Assembly (NCBI RefSeq): GCF_018122625.2
Contig: NZ_JAGQFT020000004.1
Location: 124,001-188,000 of the forward strand
Length of the DNA: 64,000 nucleotides
Direction: 5' to 3'
Origin: Coralloluteibacterium stylophorae
GTDB lineage: Bacteria > Pseudomonadota > Gammaproteobacteria > Xanthomonadales > Xanthomonadaceae
The position numbers and the translations under genes are program-made. Below, one piece after another: positions 37,233-45,778 of the stretch. The stretch's first letter is position 1, and every line of letters begins with the position of its first letter. Below the pieces are notes generated by a model. It had not been told where the DNA came from. It ran no database searches and was given only the letters and a program-made list of their open reading frames with translations.

Positions 37233-37781
37233 TCAGCCGCCGGCTCCCGCCTCCGCGCGGGCGTAGCGGCGGGTGAGCACTCCGCTGCTGAGCCCGTGCG
37301 CGAACACCGAAGCGGTGATCGCGAGCGAGCCGATCGCCATCACCCGACGGTCGTGCAGGTGCCGCATCGCGAGCAGCACGTAGAACATCGACGACACGCC
37401 CATGGGCCCGAACCAGCCCAGGAAGGCGCGCTCGCGCGGCGCCCGCGCACCGCGGACCGCGCCCAGTAGCGGCCACAGCGGCAGCGGCCGCCGGAGCAGC
37501 AGGACCGCCAGCGCACGCAGCCGCCCGCGGTCGAAGCGCAGGGCGGCGCCGATCAGCGCCACCGCCAGCGACACGCGCGCGAGCTGTTCGAGGATGCCGT
37601 CGCCGCGCTCACCCGGCGGCAGCGTGACCAGGTCGAGCCCGGCCGGGCCGAGCGCGATGCCGACGACGAAGGCCACCACCGGCAGCGTGGCCGCGTGCTT
37701 GAGCGGGCGCGCGACGAACGCGAACAGCAGCAGGGCGGCGCCGATGCAGGCCAGCAGGATGTTGAAGGCGGTCGCGTCCAC
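37233..37781 (-). pseudogene. Cation/proton antiporter with a large internal deletion
   Basis: The reading frame encodes 182 residues from GTG 37781. The first 85 match an antiporter N-terminus (ILLACIGAALLLFAFVARPL, VVAFVVGIALGPAG, ARVSLAVALIGAALRF). The last 80 match its C-terminus (ERAFLGWFGPMGVSSMFYVLLAM, GSLAITASVFAHGLSSGVL). The junction, near RALAVLLLRRPLPLWPLLGAVRG, lacks about 200 residues, including the ion-binding Asp motifs. The deletion kept the frame. Transport by this protein is very unlikely. The neighbouring convergent antiporter is complete. Confidence 0.75.
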
Positions 37782-38088
37782 GGCGGTCCCGCGGGATTGG
37801 ATTCGACCCCTGCGCAGTGTGCGCGGCCCGGGTGAGTGCAGCGCGATGCGTGCCGAAGCGACGGGACGATAGCCCGGCACGCCACCATTGTTGCGAATGC
37901 TTCTCGTTAGTCGCAGAATCCGCCGGCCCCGGCGTCCGCGTGGGGAACGGCCACGGCGCTGCGCGCGGGAATGGCCACGACGTGGACACCCAGGGCGCCT
38001 CCGCCACGCATCCGCTCAGCTCCGAGGCCACCGGTCCGCCGCGTCCGCGCGCGCGGAGACGCCTTTCCCTTGCCCAGGACCACCTTCC
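37782..38088. other. 307-bp non-coding region before the TonB receptor
   Basis: The gap holds one less GC-rich stretch (37886-37920) containing the Fur-box-like sequence listed separately, and the ribosome site of the receptor gene. Frames here are open only because of base composition. Nothing else was recognised. Confidence 0.5.
37893..37911 (+). promoter_or_regulatory. Fur-box-like operator of the TonB receptor gene
   Basis: GCGAATGCTTCTCGTTAGT resembles the Fur consensus around its AATG-x5-TC-x-TTA core (11 of 15 core positions by eye). It lies 178 bases before the receptor start in an otherwise extremely GC-rich gap. An iron-repressed receptor is expected to have such a site. Confidence 0.5.
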
Positions 38089-40392
38089 ATGGCCTACATC
38101 AAGAGCCGCAAGCACGCCCTCGCCGCGCCCACCCTCGGCGCCGCCACCCTCCTCACCGGCCTGGCCATCGCCGCGCCGGGCGTCGCCGCCGAGGCCGACG
38201 CCGCCGACGGCAGCCGCGCGGCACGGCTCGACCAGGTCGAGGTCCGCGGCGAGCGGGTCAAGCTCTACGGCGCGGAGGAGGTCGACTCGCCGAAGTTCAG
38301 CCAGCCGCTGCTCGACACCACCCAGACCATCAGCGTGATCGGCAAGGACCTGTTCAACGAGCAGGGGGCGACCACGCTCACCGAGGCGCTGCGCAACAGC
38401 CCCGGCGTCGGCACCTTCTACGTCGGCGAGAACGGCAACACGACGACCGGCGACGCGATCTACATGCGCGGCTTCGATTCGTCCAGCAGCATCTACGTCG
38501 ACGGCGTGCGCGACGCCGGGTCGATCTCGCGCGACGTGTTCAATCTCGAGCAGGTCGAGGTGGCCAAGGGCCCGGCCGGCACCGACTACGGCCGCACCGC
38601 CCCCACCGGCGCGATCAACCTGGTGACCAAGCAGCCGTTCCTGCGCGATGCCAGCCAGGCCCTGCTCTCGGTCGGCACCGACGACGAGAGGCGCGTCGCC
38701 GCCGACTTCAACAAGACGCTCAACGCGGGCGCCGCGTTCCGCCTCAACCTCGTCGCCCAGGACAGCGGCGTACCCGGCCGCGACGAGGTGGAGAACGCGC
38801 GCTGGGGCGTCGCGCCCTCGCTCGCCTTCGGCCTCGACGGCGCGACCCAGGTCTACCTCAACCTGCTCCACGTCGACCAGGACAACGTGCCCGACGGCGG
38901 CGTGCCGACCATCGGCCTGCCCGGCTATTCGACCCCGGATCCGCTGCGCCCGGAGATCGGCACCGCGCCGCGCGTGGACGAGGAGAACTTCTACGGCACC
39001 ACCGCCGACCACGACGACGTCACCGCCGACATGGCGACCGTGCGCGTCGAGCACGCCTTCTCCGACGACGCCTGGCTGCGCAACACCACGCGCTGGGGCC
39101 GCAACGAGCAGGACTACATGCTGACCGCCTTCATGGGCGGCGCCGGCAACCTGGTGACGCCGGACCTCGCGGATCCCTCGACCTGGACGATCACCCGCAA
39201 CCTGCCGACGTACAAGGACCAGACCAACACCATCCTCACCAACCAGACCAACCTGAGCGTGCACGTGGATGCCGGCGGCATCCGGCACGACATCAGCACC
39301 GGCCTGGAGCTGACCCGCGAGGAGCTCGAGACGCATGGCCAGTCCGCCCTCAACGGCAGCGCCTGGCCGGACGCGAACCTCTACGATCCGGACCCGGACG
39401 TCACCGGCCTGGAATGGAGCCGCAACGGCGCCGGCAGCGAGGGCGAGACCCGCACCGCCGCGCTCTACCTGTTCGACACCCTGACCTTCAGCGAGCGCTG
39501 GGAAGTCAACGGCGGCGTGCGCGTCGACCGCTACGAGACCGAATACGCCAGCAGCGTGGTCTGCGGCGGCCGCGGCGCGCCGCCCTGCGGCGACCTGCCG
39601 GCAGGCAGCATCGTCCCCGGCGTCGATGCCGAGGACGACGACACGCTGTTCAACTGGAAGCTGGGCGCGCTCTACAAGCCGGCGGCCAACGGCAGCATCT
39701 ACGCCAACTACGCCATCTCGCAGCAGCCGCCCGGCGGCAGCAGCCTCGAGCTCAGCTCGTCCGCCAACAACCTCAACAATCCCGTGTTCGATCCGCAGAA
39801 GGCCAAGACCGCCGAGATCGGCACCAAGTGGAACCTCTCCGGCGACGACCTGCTGCTGACCGCCGCGCTCTACGACACCCGCGTCACCAACGAGATCGTG
39901 CAGGACCCGATCGACCTCACCTACTACCAGAACGGCGAGAAGCGCGTGCGCGGCGTCGAGCTGGGCGCGGTCGGCAGGATCACCGAGGCATGGTCGGTGT
40001 CGGCCGGCTTCACGGTGATGGACACCGAGGTGGTCGAAGGCGCCGACGTCACCGCGGACGGATCCAGCGACCTCACCTACACGCCGGACCGCGCCTTCAC
40101 CGCGTGGACCACCTACGCCTTCGCCAACGGCTTCACCATCGGCGGCGGCGCGCGCTACTCCGGCGAGATGAAGCGCGGCTCCGACGGCGCGGTCGGTACG
40201 CCCGCCTACACCGAGGACTACTGGGTGTTCGACGCCGTGGCCAGCTATGCGTTCAACCCCAACCTCGAGCTGCGCTTGAACGTCGACAACCTCTTCGACG
40301 AGGACTACGTCGCCGCGATCAACAAGAGCGGCTACCGTTACACGCCGGGGCAGCCGCGCTCGGCGCTGCTGACGGCGAACATCCACTTCTGA
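38089..40392 (+). CDS. TonB-dependent catecholate siderophore receptor (PiuA/Fiu-like)
   Basis: A 767-residue outer-membrane receptor. After a signal peptide (TLLTGLAIAAPGVAA) the TonB box region is LDQVEVRGER. The plug domain contains TTQTISVIGKDLFNEQGATTL, NSPGVGTFYVGENG and DAIYMRGFDSSSSIYVDGVRD. A 22-strand barrel follows, ending in F (TANIHF). The plug pattern and the following PiuC gene place it in the PiuA/Fiu group, which takes up ferric catecholates and monomeric dihydroxybenzoates and admits catechol-cephalosporins. AGGA lies nine bases before the ATG; a Fur-like box lies upstream. Confidence 0.93.
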   Translation: MAYIKSRKHALAAPTLGAATLLTGLAIAAPGVAAEADAADGSRAARLDQVEVRGERVKLYGAEEVDSPKFSQPLLDTTQTISVIGKDLFNEQGATTLTEALRNSPGVGTFYVGENGNTTTGDAIYMRGFDSSSSIYVDGVRDAGSISRDVFNLEQVEVAKGPAGTDYGRTAPTGAINLVTKQPFLRDASQALLSVGTDDERRVAADFNKTLNAGAAFRLNLVAQDSGVPGRDEVENARWGVAPSLAFGLDGATQVYLNLLHVDQDNVPDGGVPTIGLPGYSTPDPLRPEIGTAPRVDEENFYGTTADHDDVTADMATVRVEHAFSDDAWLRNTTRWGRNEQDYMLTAFMGGAGNLVTPDLADPSTWTITRNLPTYKDQTNTILTNQTNLSVHVDAGGIRHDISTGLELTREELETHGQSALNGSAWPDANLYDPDPDVTGLEWSRNGAGSEGETRTAALYLFDTLTFSERWEVNGGVRVDRYETEYASSVVCGGRGAPPCGDLPAGSIVPGVDAEDDDTLFNWKLGALYKPAANGSIYANYAISQQPPGGSSLELSSSANNLNNPVFDPQKAKTAEIGTKWNLSGDDLLLTAALYDTRVTNEIVQDPIDLTYYQNGEKRVRGVELGAVGRITEAWSVSAGFTVMDTEVVEGADVTADGSSDLTYTPDRAFTAWTTYAFANGFTIGGGARYSGEMKRGSDGAVGTPAYTEDYWVFDAVASYAFNPNLELRLNVDNLFDEDYVAAINKSGYRYTPGQPRSALLTANIHF

Positions 40393-40418
40393 TCCACCGC
40401 GGCGCGCGCCGCACCGGC

Positions 40419-40440
40419 ACGCCCCGCCGCGGCGGGGCGT
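40419..40440. repeat. Perfect 22-bp palindrome between receptor and piuC
   Basis: ACGCCCCGCCG and its exact complement CGGCGGGGCGT abut with no spacer. It lies 27 bases after the receptor stop. It could form an mRNA hairpin that lowers expression of the downstream gene or protects the upstream mRNA. There is no T-tract. Confidence 0.4.
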
Positions 40441-40461
40441 CGTCGCATCCGGAGACCGACG

Positions 40462-41139
40462 ATGCTGCTGCACATCCCCGGGATCCTGGGCCGCGAGGAG
40501 CTGGACCGGTTCCGCCACGCGCTGGCCCGGGCCGACTGGACCGACGGCCGCGAGACCGTCGGCGCCCAGGGCGCGCAGGTCAAGCGCAACCTGCAGCTGC
40601 CGGAGGACTCGGCGGTGCGCCGGGAGCTGGGCGCGCACGTGCTCGCCGCGCTCGCGCGCAGCCCGCTCTACCATGCCGCCGCCCTGCCCGCGCGGACCCT
40701 GCCGCCGCGCTTCAACCGCTACGAGGGCGGTGGGCACTACGGTTTCCACGTCGATGGCGCGGTCATGGCCACGGCCGACGGCCGGCAGCTGCGCAGCGAC
40801 GTGTCCTGCACCCTGTTCCTGGCCGATCCGGACGAGTACGACGGCGGCGCGCTGATCGTCCACGACACCTACGGCGAGCACGAGGTCAAGCTGCCGGCCG
40901 GCGACCTGGTGGTGTATCCCTCCAGCAGCCTGCACCGGGTCGAGCCGGTGACCCGCGGCGCGCGGCTGGCGGCGTTCTTCTGGGTGCAGAGCCTGGTCCG
41001 CGACGACGCACGGCGGCAGATGCTGTTCGAGCTCGACGCCGCGATCCAGGCGCTGACCGCCAGCGGCGCCGACCGCGACGCCCTGCTGCGCCTGACCGGC
41101 GTCTATCACAACCTCCTGCGGCAGTGGGCCGAGACCTGA
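40462..41139 (+). CDS. piuC: Fe(II)/2-oxoglutarate dioxygenase PiuC (PKHD-type hydroxylase)
   Basis: A 225-residue PKHD-type hydroxylase of the PiuC/YbiX family. The iron ligands are H and D in [10 protein letters not shown] and the distal H in SSLHRVEPV. The 2-oxoglutarate Arg is in [14 protein letters not shown]. The N-terminal [21 protein letters not shown] is family typical. It nearly always accompanies PiuA/Fiu-type receptors, as here (70 bp downstream), and is thought to modify catechol siderophore or receptor-linked substrates. GGAG precedes the ATG. Confidence 0.93.
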   Translation: MLLHIPGILGREELDRFRHALARADWTDGRETVGAQGAQVKRNLQLPEDSAVRRELGAHVLAALARSPLYHAAALPARTLPPRFNRYEGGGHYGFHVDGAVMATADGRQLRSDVSCTLFLADPDEYDGGALIVHDTYGEHEVKLPAGDLVVYPSSSLHRVEPVTRGARLAAFFWVQSLVRDDARRQMLFELDAAIQALTASGADRDALLRLTGVYHNLLRQWAET

Positions 41140-41205
41140 GCGGCGCCTGCGCCGGCCGCGGCGCTGTGGTACACCGGTGTCATCCCACCGCCACGGCCTG
41201 CCGCC

Positions 41206-41574
41206 ATGGATTCCGACCTGCCCCTGCACGTGGTCGAGAGCGAGACCGCGATCGCGATCGAACAGCCCGGCCCGCACGAGGGCGACGGCACCACCACCGC
41301 CTATCCCTTCTTCGCCGACGCGCCCGGTTTCGACCTGGTCTTCCGCAAGCGCGCCCTGCACCCGGGGGCGAGCATCGGCGTGCACCGCAACGACAAGGAC
41401 GAGATCTACTACGTGCTCAGCGGCGAGGGCGAGCTGACCACCGAGGACCGCACCCGCGTCGTCGGCCCCGGCACCGCGATCCTCACCCGCGCAGGCGGCA
41501 CCCACGGACTGCGCCAGCGCGGCGCCGACGACCTGGTGATCTTCATCGTCTACCGCCGCCCGCAGCAGGACTGA
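41206..41574 (+). CDS. Cupin domain protein
   Basis: A 122-residue single cupin. The first motif ASIGVHRNDKDEIYYVLSGEGEL holds one His and a Glu of the metal site. The second motif is GTAILTRAGGTHGLRQ with the final His. The layout suggests a small metal-binding or sugar-binding beta-barrel of unknown role. It is separated by 66 bp from piuC and convergent with the DUF2235 gene, 9 bp away. Confidence 0.87.
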   Translation: MDSDLPLHVVESETAIAIEQPGPHEGDGTTTAYPFFADAPGFDLVFRKRALHPGASIGVHRNDKDEIYYVLSGEGELTTEDRTRVVGPGTAILTRAGGTHGLRQRGADDLVIFIVYRRPQQD

Positions 41575-41583
41575 CCGCGCCGC

Positions 41584-42669
41584 CTAGCCGCCGCGCGGGT
41601 CGCCGATGCGGCGGAAGTAGTCGCGCAGGTTCTTCGGCCGGTAGCCGGGCATCGCATCCCAGCGCGCACGCACGCTCGGGTGCAGGTCCTGGGTCGGGTC
41701 GGGTTCGGTGGAATCGCGGTCGGGCTGGCGCCTGGGCTGCGCCGCCAGGCCGATGACGCGGTCGATGCCGGGCGTGAGCCGGTACATGCCGGTGCGCGAA
41801 TCGTGCAGCGTGGCGGTCGGATCCGGGCGCGCCGGATACGCCGCCGTGGCCGCCGCGTCCAGCTCCAGCCCGACCGCCCGCGCCTTGCCCAGCATCCACT
41901 CCAGCGCGAGGTCCGACAGCCCCCACTCGTCCTTCGGATAGCCGCCGCCGACGTCGCTGTGCGCGCCGCAGAACCACATCTGCTGCACGGTCTGGCCGGG
42001 CTTGGGCTTGTAGGCCCAGCGCGCGGCCTCGAACGGCGCGCGACGCTCGTCGATCGCCAGCGCCTGGTAGGCGTGCTCGACGATGCCGCTGAGCTCGACG
42101 TCGTGGAAGGCGTAGTCGCCGCGGGTCAGCCCGCGCAGGCCGCGCAGCGGGATGCCGAGCGCGCCGACCGTGTCCCAGACGCCGATGAACTTCACCGCGA
42201 CCGGACCGGTGCCCCCGATCGCGCAGCTGCGCCGGAACTCGAGCGGATCGGCGTCGTCCGGGCCGGCGTCGCTGCGATAGAGCGCGGTCGCGTCGGCATA
42301 GCGGCCGACCGCGCCGCGCTCCAGGATCCCGCACTTGCGGATCATCCCGACCAGGCTGCGGGCGGTGAAGGCGCCACGGCTGAAGCCGAAGAAGTACAGC
42401 TCGTCGCCGGGCTCGTAGTTGGCGACCAGGAAACGATAGGCGGCATGGATGTTGTCGATGAGGCCGTCGCCGAAGGCGCCGCCGGTGAGGCGGTCGACGC
42501 TGTTGCCGGTGCCCACGCCCTGCCCGTAGTGGACGACCTGCGGCATGCCGGCATCGCGCTTGGCCACGCGGAAGGCCAGCTTCACCACGTTGGTCGGGCA
42601 CGGCACGCCCTCGTGCGCCTGGTCGGCGCTGTTCCAGGTTCCGTCGCAGAAGATCGCCAGCCGTTTCAT
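41584..42669 (-). CDS. DUF2235 alpha/beta hydrolase (Tle-like phospholipase fold)
   Basis: A 361-residue protein of the DUF2235 family. The start MKRLAIFCDGTWNS, the line YGQGVGTG and the nucleophile motif GFSRGAFTARSLVGMI define it, with DTVGALG and WFCGAHSDVGGGY further on. The family includes type VI secretion phospholipase effectors and cytoplasmic hydrolases. Here no T6SS gene, PAAR or immunity-like gene is next to it, and no signal peptide is visible. An effector role is therefore not supported. It shares a strand with the membrane protein and MscS genes upstream. Confidence 0.88.
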   Translation of the reverse strand: MKRLAIFCDGTWNSADQAHEGVPCPTNVVKLAFRVAKRDAGMPQVVHYGQGVGTGNSVDRLTGGAFGDGLIDNIHAAYRFLVANYEPGDELYFFGFSRGAFTARSLVGMIRKCGILERGAVGRYADATALYRSDAGPDDADPLEFRRSCAIGGTGPVAVKFIGVWDTVGALGIPLRGLRGLTRGDYAFHDVELSGIVEHAYQALAIDERRAPFEAARWAYKPKPGQTVQQMWFCGAHSDVGGGYPKDEWGLSDLALEWMLGKARAVGLELDAAATAAYPARPDPTATLHDSRTGMYRLTPGIDRVIGLAAQPRRQPDRDSTEPDPTQDLHPSVRARWDAMPGYRPKNLRDYFRRIGDPRGG

Positions 42670-42690
42670 CGTCGTGGCCGGACGCCGCGG

Positions 42691-43113
42691 TCAGCGCAGC
42701 CGCGCCCGCACGCGCCGCGCATAGCCCAGCAGCAGCGCCGCGACCACCAGCAGCACGGCGGGCATGATCAGCCCGGCCGGACCGTAGGCGGTCCAGGCGG
42801 GGGTCATCGCATAGGCGCCACCGATCTGCACCACGAGGCCGGCCAGCGACACCGCGAACCCCGCCAGCGCCCAGCGCCGGCGCAGCAGCAGGCCGAGCGA
42901 GCCGGCCAGCCCGCCGAGCACGGCCACGGCGAAGGCGAGCTCGACCCAGCCCGGCGTCGCCGCGTAGACCTCGCGCTGTTCCGGCGGCAGCGCCGCCAGT
43001 GCGGCCGGCGACATGCTCAGCTGCAACGCGAGCATGACCAGCCCGAGCAGGTTCCACAGCAGCGCCAGCACGCCGACCGCCACCATCCCGCCCGAGCCCG
43101 CGTCCGCCTGCAT
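42691..43113 (-). CDS. Four-helix membrane protein, unknown function
   Basis: A 140-residue protein with four predicted helices (MVAVGVLALLWNLLGLVMLALQL, WVELAFAVAVLGGLAGSLGLLL, ALAGFAVSLAGLVVQIGGAYAM, GLIMPAVLLVVAALLLGYA). The motif YAATPGWVELAFAVAV with a preceding PPEQREVY loop is seen in small proteobacterial membrane proteins without a known role. GAGG lies five bases before ATG 43113. It is 21 bp upstream of the DUF2235 gene on the same strand, so the two may be one transcript. Confidence 0.72.
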   Translation of the reverse strand: MQADAGSGGMVAVGVLALLWNLLGLVMLALQLSMSPAALAALPPEQREVYAATPGWVELAFAVAVLGGLAGSLGLLLRRRWALAGFAVSLAGLVVQIGGAYAMTPAWTAYGPAGLIMPAVLLVVAALLLGYARRVRARLR

Positions 43114-43190
43114 GAGCGCCTCGTCCCGTCCCGACCTGGCGCCCGTTATAGGACGACGCCACCGCGGCCGCGGCGCCGTCCGTCGGCATC

Positions 43191-44216
43191 TCATTCCTGC
43201 GGCGCTGCCGGATCCAGCAGGCCGGCGCCCTGACGCCCGCGCAGGTCCTGCTCGATCTGCCCGGCGAGATCGCGCGTGGCGCGGGTGTCGGGCGCCGCCA
43301 CCGCGGCGTCGCCCTGCTCCGGTGCGGACGGGCGGCGGCGCGGCTCCGGCGCCGGCAGGCCGGGCACCGTGGTTCCATGGAGCTGGACCCGGTAGATCGG
43401 CTCCGGCATGTCCATGCCCGCCGCCTCCAGGCGCAGCTTGACCCGGCGTATCGCCTCGCTGCGGACGAGCAGGAACTCGTGCTCGCGCTGGTCGACCCAG
43501 CCGTGGAAGCGCACCTGCACGTTGGAGTCGCCCAGGCTGACGATGAAGGCCCGCGGCGGCGGCTCGGCTACCACGCCATCGATCGTGCCGAGCTCGGCGA
43601 CGCCCAGCTGCTGCGCGCGGACCAGGTCCTCCTCGACGCCGATGCCGACGTCGAACTCGAAGCGCCGGCTCGGGTTGCGCGTGTAGTTCAGGGTGACGCT
43701 GCGGAACACCAGCGCGTTGGGCAGGCGCAGGTGGTTGCCGTCGAGGGTGATCAGCACGGTCGCCCGCGAGGTCAGCGCCACCACCAGGCCCTCGTTGCCG
43801 TCGATCACCACGTGGTCGCGCGGGGCGAACGGCTGGCGCAGGCTCATCAGGATGCCGGCGAGGTAGTTCTCGAGGATGTCCTTGAACGCGAAGCCGAGCG
43901 CCACGCCGAGCACGCCGGCGGTGCCCAGCACCGCGCCGACCAGGGCGGTCGCATCCATGATCTCCAGCGCGACCAGCACGCCGCCCAGCAGCACCAGCCA
44001 GCGCACCGTGGTGCGGCCGAGCTCGCGCAGGAAGGGATTGCGGCGCCCCAGCCGCGCGACCAGCGCGCGCCGCGCCAGCCAGCGGCCCAGCAGCCACGCC
44101 AGCCACACCACGAACAGGGCCAGCGCCAGGAACGGCAGCGCGGCGACCAGGCGCAGGCTCTCCTCGGCCAGGCGCTGCAGGACGGGGTCGAAGTCGAACG
44201 CGGGGCTTGGGCTCAT
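43191..44216 (-). CDS. Small-conductance mechanosensitive channel (MscS family)
   Basis: A 341-residue MscS-type channel. Two to three N-terminal helices (VAALPFLALALFVVWLAWLLG, WLVLLGGVLVALEIM) lead into the pore helix LVGAVLGTAGVLGVALGFAFKDILENYLAGI. The beta domain includes VVIDGNEGLVVALTSRATVLITLDGNHLRLPNALVF and the alpha/beta C-terminal domain. The Pro/Arg-rich tail after residue 290 is variable. It opens on membrane tension to release solutes during hypo-osmotic shock. GGAAG precedes ATG 44216. Confidence 0.92.
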   Translation of the reverse strand: MSPSPAFDFDPVLQRLAEESLRLVAALPFLALALFVVWLAWLLGRWLARRALVARLGRRNPFLRELGRTTVRWLVLLGGVLVALEIMDATALVGAVLGTAGVLGVALGFAFKDILENYLAGILMSLRQPFAPRDHVVIDGNEGLVVALTSRATVLITLDGNHLRLPNALVFRSVTLNYTRNPSRRFEFDVGIGVEEDLVRAQQLGVAELGTIDGVVAEPPPRAFIVSLGDSNVQVRFHGWVDQREHEFLLVRSEAIRRVKLRLEAAGMDMPEPIYRVQLHGTTVPGLPAPEPRRRPSAPEQGDAAVAAPDTRATRDLAGQIEQDLRGRQGAGLLDPAAPQE

Positions 44217-44381
44217 GCGGCTTCCGTAGGCGGACCGGAGCGCCGACCCTGGCCGCGCCGGCGTGGAGGAGGGCATCCCGGGCCGGTCGCGTGGCGGTCA
44301 TCCGGCGCCGGTCGCCGGCGCTCCCGGCGCACGGCGGCGCATGCACCGCGGACGTGGCCCGCAGCGGCCGCGGGGCACGGC

Positions 44382-44987
44382 TCAGGGCGCGGGATAGGGA
44401 TTGGCCTTGAGCAGGCGGGCGAGATGCACTGCACAGCTCGCGAGCGCCTTCACCGTGCGCTCGACCTTCTCCGGCGTGCGCGGGAGATCCTTGAAGTCGG
44501 TGCTGCCCATGGCCTCGCCGACCCAGTAGGCCGGCGTGGTACCGGGGATGGTGAAGCCGACATCGGCCAGCGCCTGGTACAGCTCCGCGCTGACGTGGTG
44601 CGCGCCGTCCTCGTTGCCGACCACGGCGACGACCGCCACCCGTCCCCAGGTGGGATAGCGACCCTGGTCGTCGATCTCGCCGAGGAAGGCGTCCATGCGT
44701 TCGAGCACGCGCTTGGCGACGCTGGACGGCTGCCCCATCCAGATCGGCGTGGCCAGCACCAGGATGTCGGCGTCCAGCACGCGCCGGCGCAGCGCCGGCC
44801 AGGCGTCGCCCTCGCCCTCGTCGGCGCTGACGCCCGGGCGCACGTCGTGGTCGACGACGCGGGCGTGGCCGGTCTCGACATCGTGGCTGCCGATGGCGCC
44901 CAGCACCTGGTCGAGCAGGACCTGGGTCGAGGACGGCGCGGGCCCGCCCTTGAGGGTGCAGTTCATTCCGAATGCGCGCAGCGCCAT
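44382..44987 (-). CDS. Flavodoxin-like NAD(P)H-dependent oxidoreductase
   Basis: A 201-residue flavoprotein of the NADPH-dependent FMN reductase/WrbA-like family. The start MALRAFGMNCTLKGGPAPSSTQVLLDQV gives the FMN phosphate loop. ILVLATPIWMGQPSSVAKRVLERMDAF is the typical isoalloxazine-contact segment, followed by AVVAVVGNEDGAHH and STDFKDLP. It probably reduces quinones or other small acceptors. GGAGG lies six bases before ATG 44987, which decides against the in-frame ATG at 45008. Confidence 0.9.
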   Translation of the reverse strand: MALRAFGMNCTLKGGPAPSSTQVLLDQVLGAIGSHDVETGHARVVDHDVRPGVSADEGEGDAWPALRRRVLDADILVLATPIWMGQPSSVAKRVLERMDAFLGEIDDQGRYPTWGRVAVVAVVGNEDGAHHVSAELYQALADVGFTIPGTTPAYWVGEAMGSTDFKDLPRTPEKVERTVKALASCAVHLARLLKANPYPAP

Positions 44988-45059
44988 GTCGTGCCTCCAG
45001 GTGGGCAACGGTGGACGAGCGCCGGGCCACCCAGGGCGGCGCAGCGCCGGCGGGATCGA

Positions 45060-45146
45060 TCAGAAGATCAGCATCAGCAGGCCGATCACCACGACCAGGC
45101 CGATGAGGAAGATGATGCCGATGGTGGAACCCAGGAACTTGAGCAT
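45060..45146 (-). CDS. 28-residue single-helix membrane peptide
   Basis: A very short gene encoding MLKFLGSTIGIIFLIGLVVV followed by IGLLMLIF and a stop. Almost the entire peptide is one transmembrane helix with a single Lys near the N-terminus. GGAG lies six bases before the ATG. The sequence is less GC-rich than flanking non-coding DNA and has hydrophobic codons throughout, as expected for real coding sequence. Likely roles for such peptides are stress response or modulation of a membrane complex; neighbours are a flavodoxin-like gene and the formate dehydrogenase pair. Confidence 0.65.
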   Translation of the reverse strand: MLKFLGSTIGIIFLIGLVVVIGLLMLIF

Positions 45147-45292
45147 GGCGGTCTCCGTTGGATGCCGCGCGCGAGCGCTGCGGACGGGCGCGACGATGCG
45201 CCGATGGGATTAGGAGGGCGCGACGCTACGCGCGACCCCGCGACGCGGCGATCAACGCGGTGCGACGGCGAAGTGCACGGAGCGGTATCGGG

Positions 45293-45778
45293 TCAGGCGG
45301 AGCTGGGCTTGCCGGTGAAGTCCGAGATCGGCTTGTCCACCTCGCGCTCCATGCCGTGCGCGAAGGCCTTCAGCGCATCCACGAACGGCGTGACCGCACG
45401 CCACAGGTCCTCGTCGTGCAGCATGCGGTAGACGCCTTTCACGCCCGGCGCCCCGCTCTCCTCGTCCGCGGCCGGCGCTTCCCGCGCCAGCGCCTGCAGC
45501 CCATCCTTGAGCGCCATGCTCACGCGATAGCAGTCGCGCGGCTCGATCTGCGACAGCGCCATGAAGACGGTGGCCGCGTTCTGGATCGCGCGCCGCGATC
45601 CGGGCATGTTCAGCCCGTTGGCCAGGACCTCGGCGATCCGGGTGTTGCTGGCGACCAGGTCGTTGGCGAAGCGCAGCACGCCGTGGGCGTGCAGGGTCTC
45701 GACCAGGCGGTCGAGTTCCTCCTGCGCGGTCGGGCCGATCTGCGGCGGGCGCGGCGTGTAGTTCAGCGGTTCGGCCAT
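45293..45778 (-). CDS. DUF1641 protein, partner subunit of formate dehydrogenase (ForE-like)
   Basis: A 161-residue DUF1641 protein. The segment EELDRLVETLHAHGVLRFANDLVASNTRIAEVL and the later GVKGVYRMLHDEDLWRAVTPFVDALKAF are family typical. Its ATG overlaps the stop of the formate dehydrogenase gene by one base (TGATG). In Bacillus subtilis the DUF1641 protein ForE is the essential partner that passes electrons from the FDH catalytic subunit ForC to menaquinone; that is established knowledge. Here the same pairing suggests a membrane-associated formate:quinone oxidoreductase. No long hydrophobic helix is seen, so contact with the membrane may be peripheral. Confidence 0.85.
   Translation of the reverse strand: MAEPLNYTPRPPQIGPTAQEELDRLVETLHAHGVLRFANDLVASNTRIAEVLANGLNMPGSRRAIQNAATVFMALSQIEPRDCYRVSMALKDGLQALAREAPAADEESGAPGVKGVYRMLHDEDLWRAVTPFVDALKAFAHGMEREVDKPISDFTGKPSSA

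Noticed and set aside
37609-41505. A minus-strand open frame of nearly 1300 codons opposite the TonB receptor and piuC
   Set aside because: It is the antisense shadow of well-supported genes in very GC-rich DNA, has low-complexity Val/Gly/Ala/Arg composition, and shows no domain.
41584-42669. Type VI secretion phospholipase effector
   Set aside because: The fold fits, but there is no VgrG, PAAR, adaptor or immunity gene nearby, and DUF2235 hydrolases also occur outside secretion systems.
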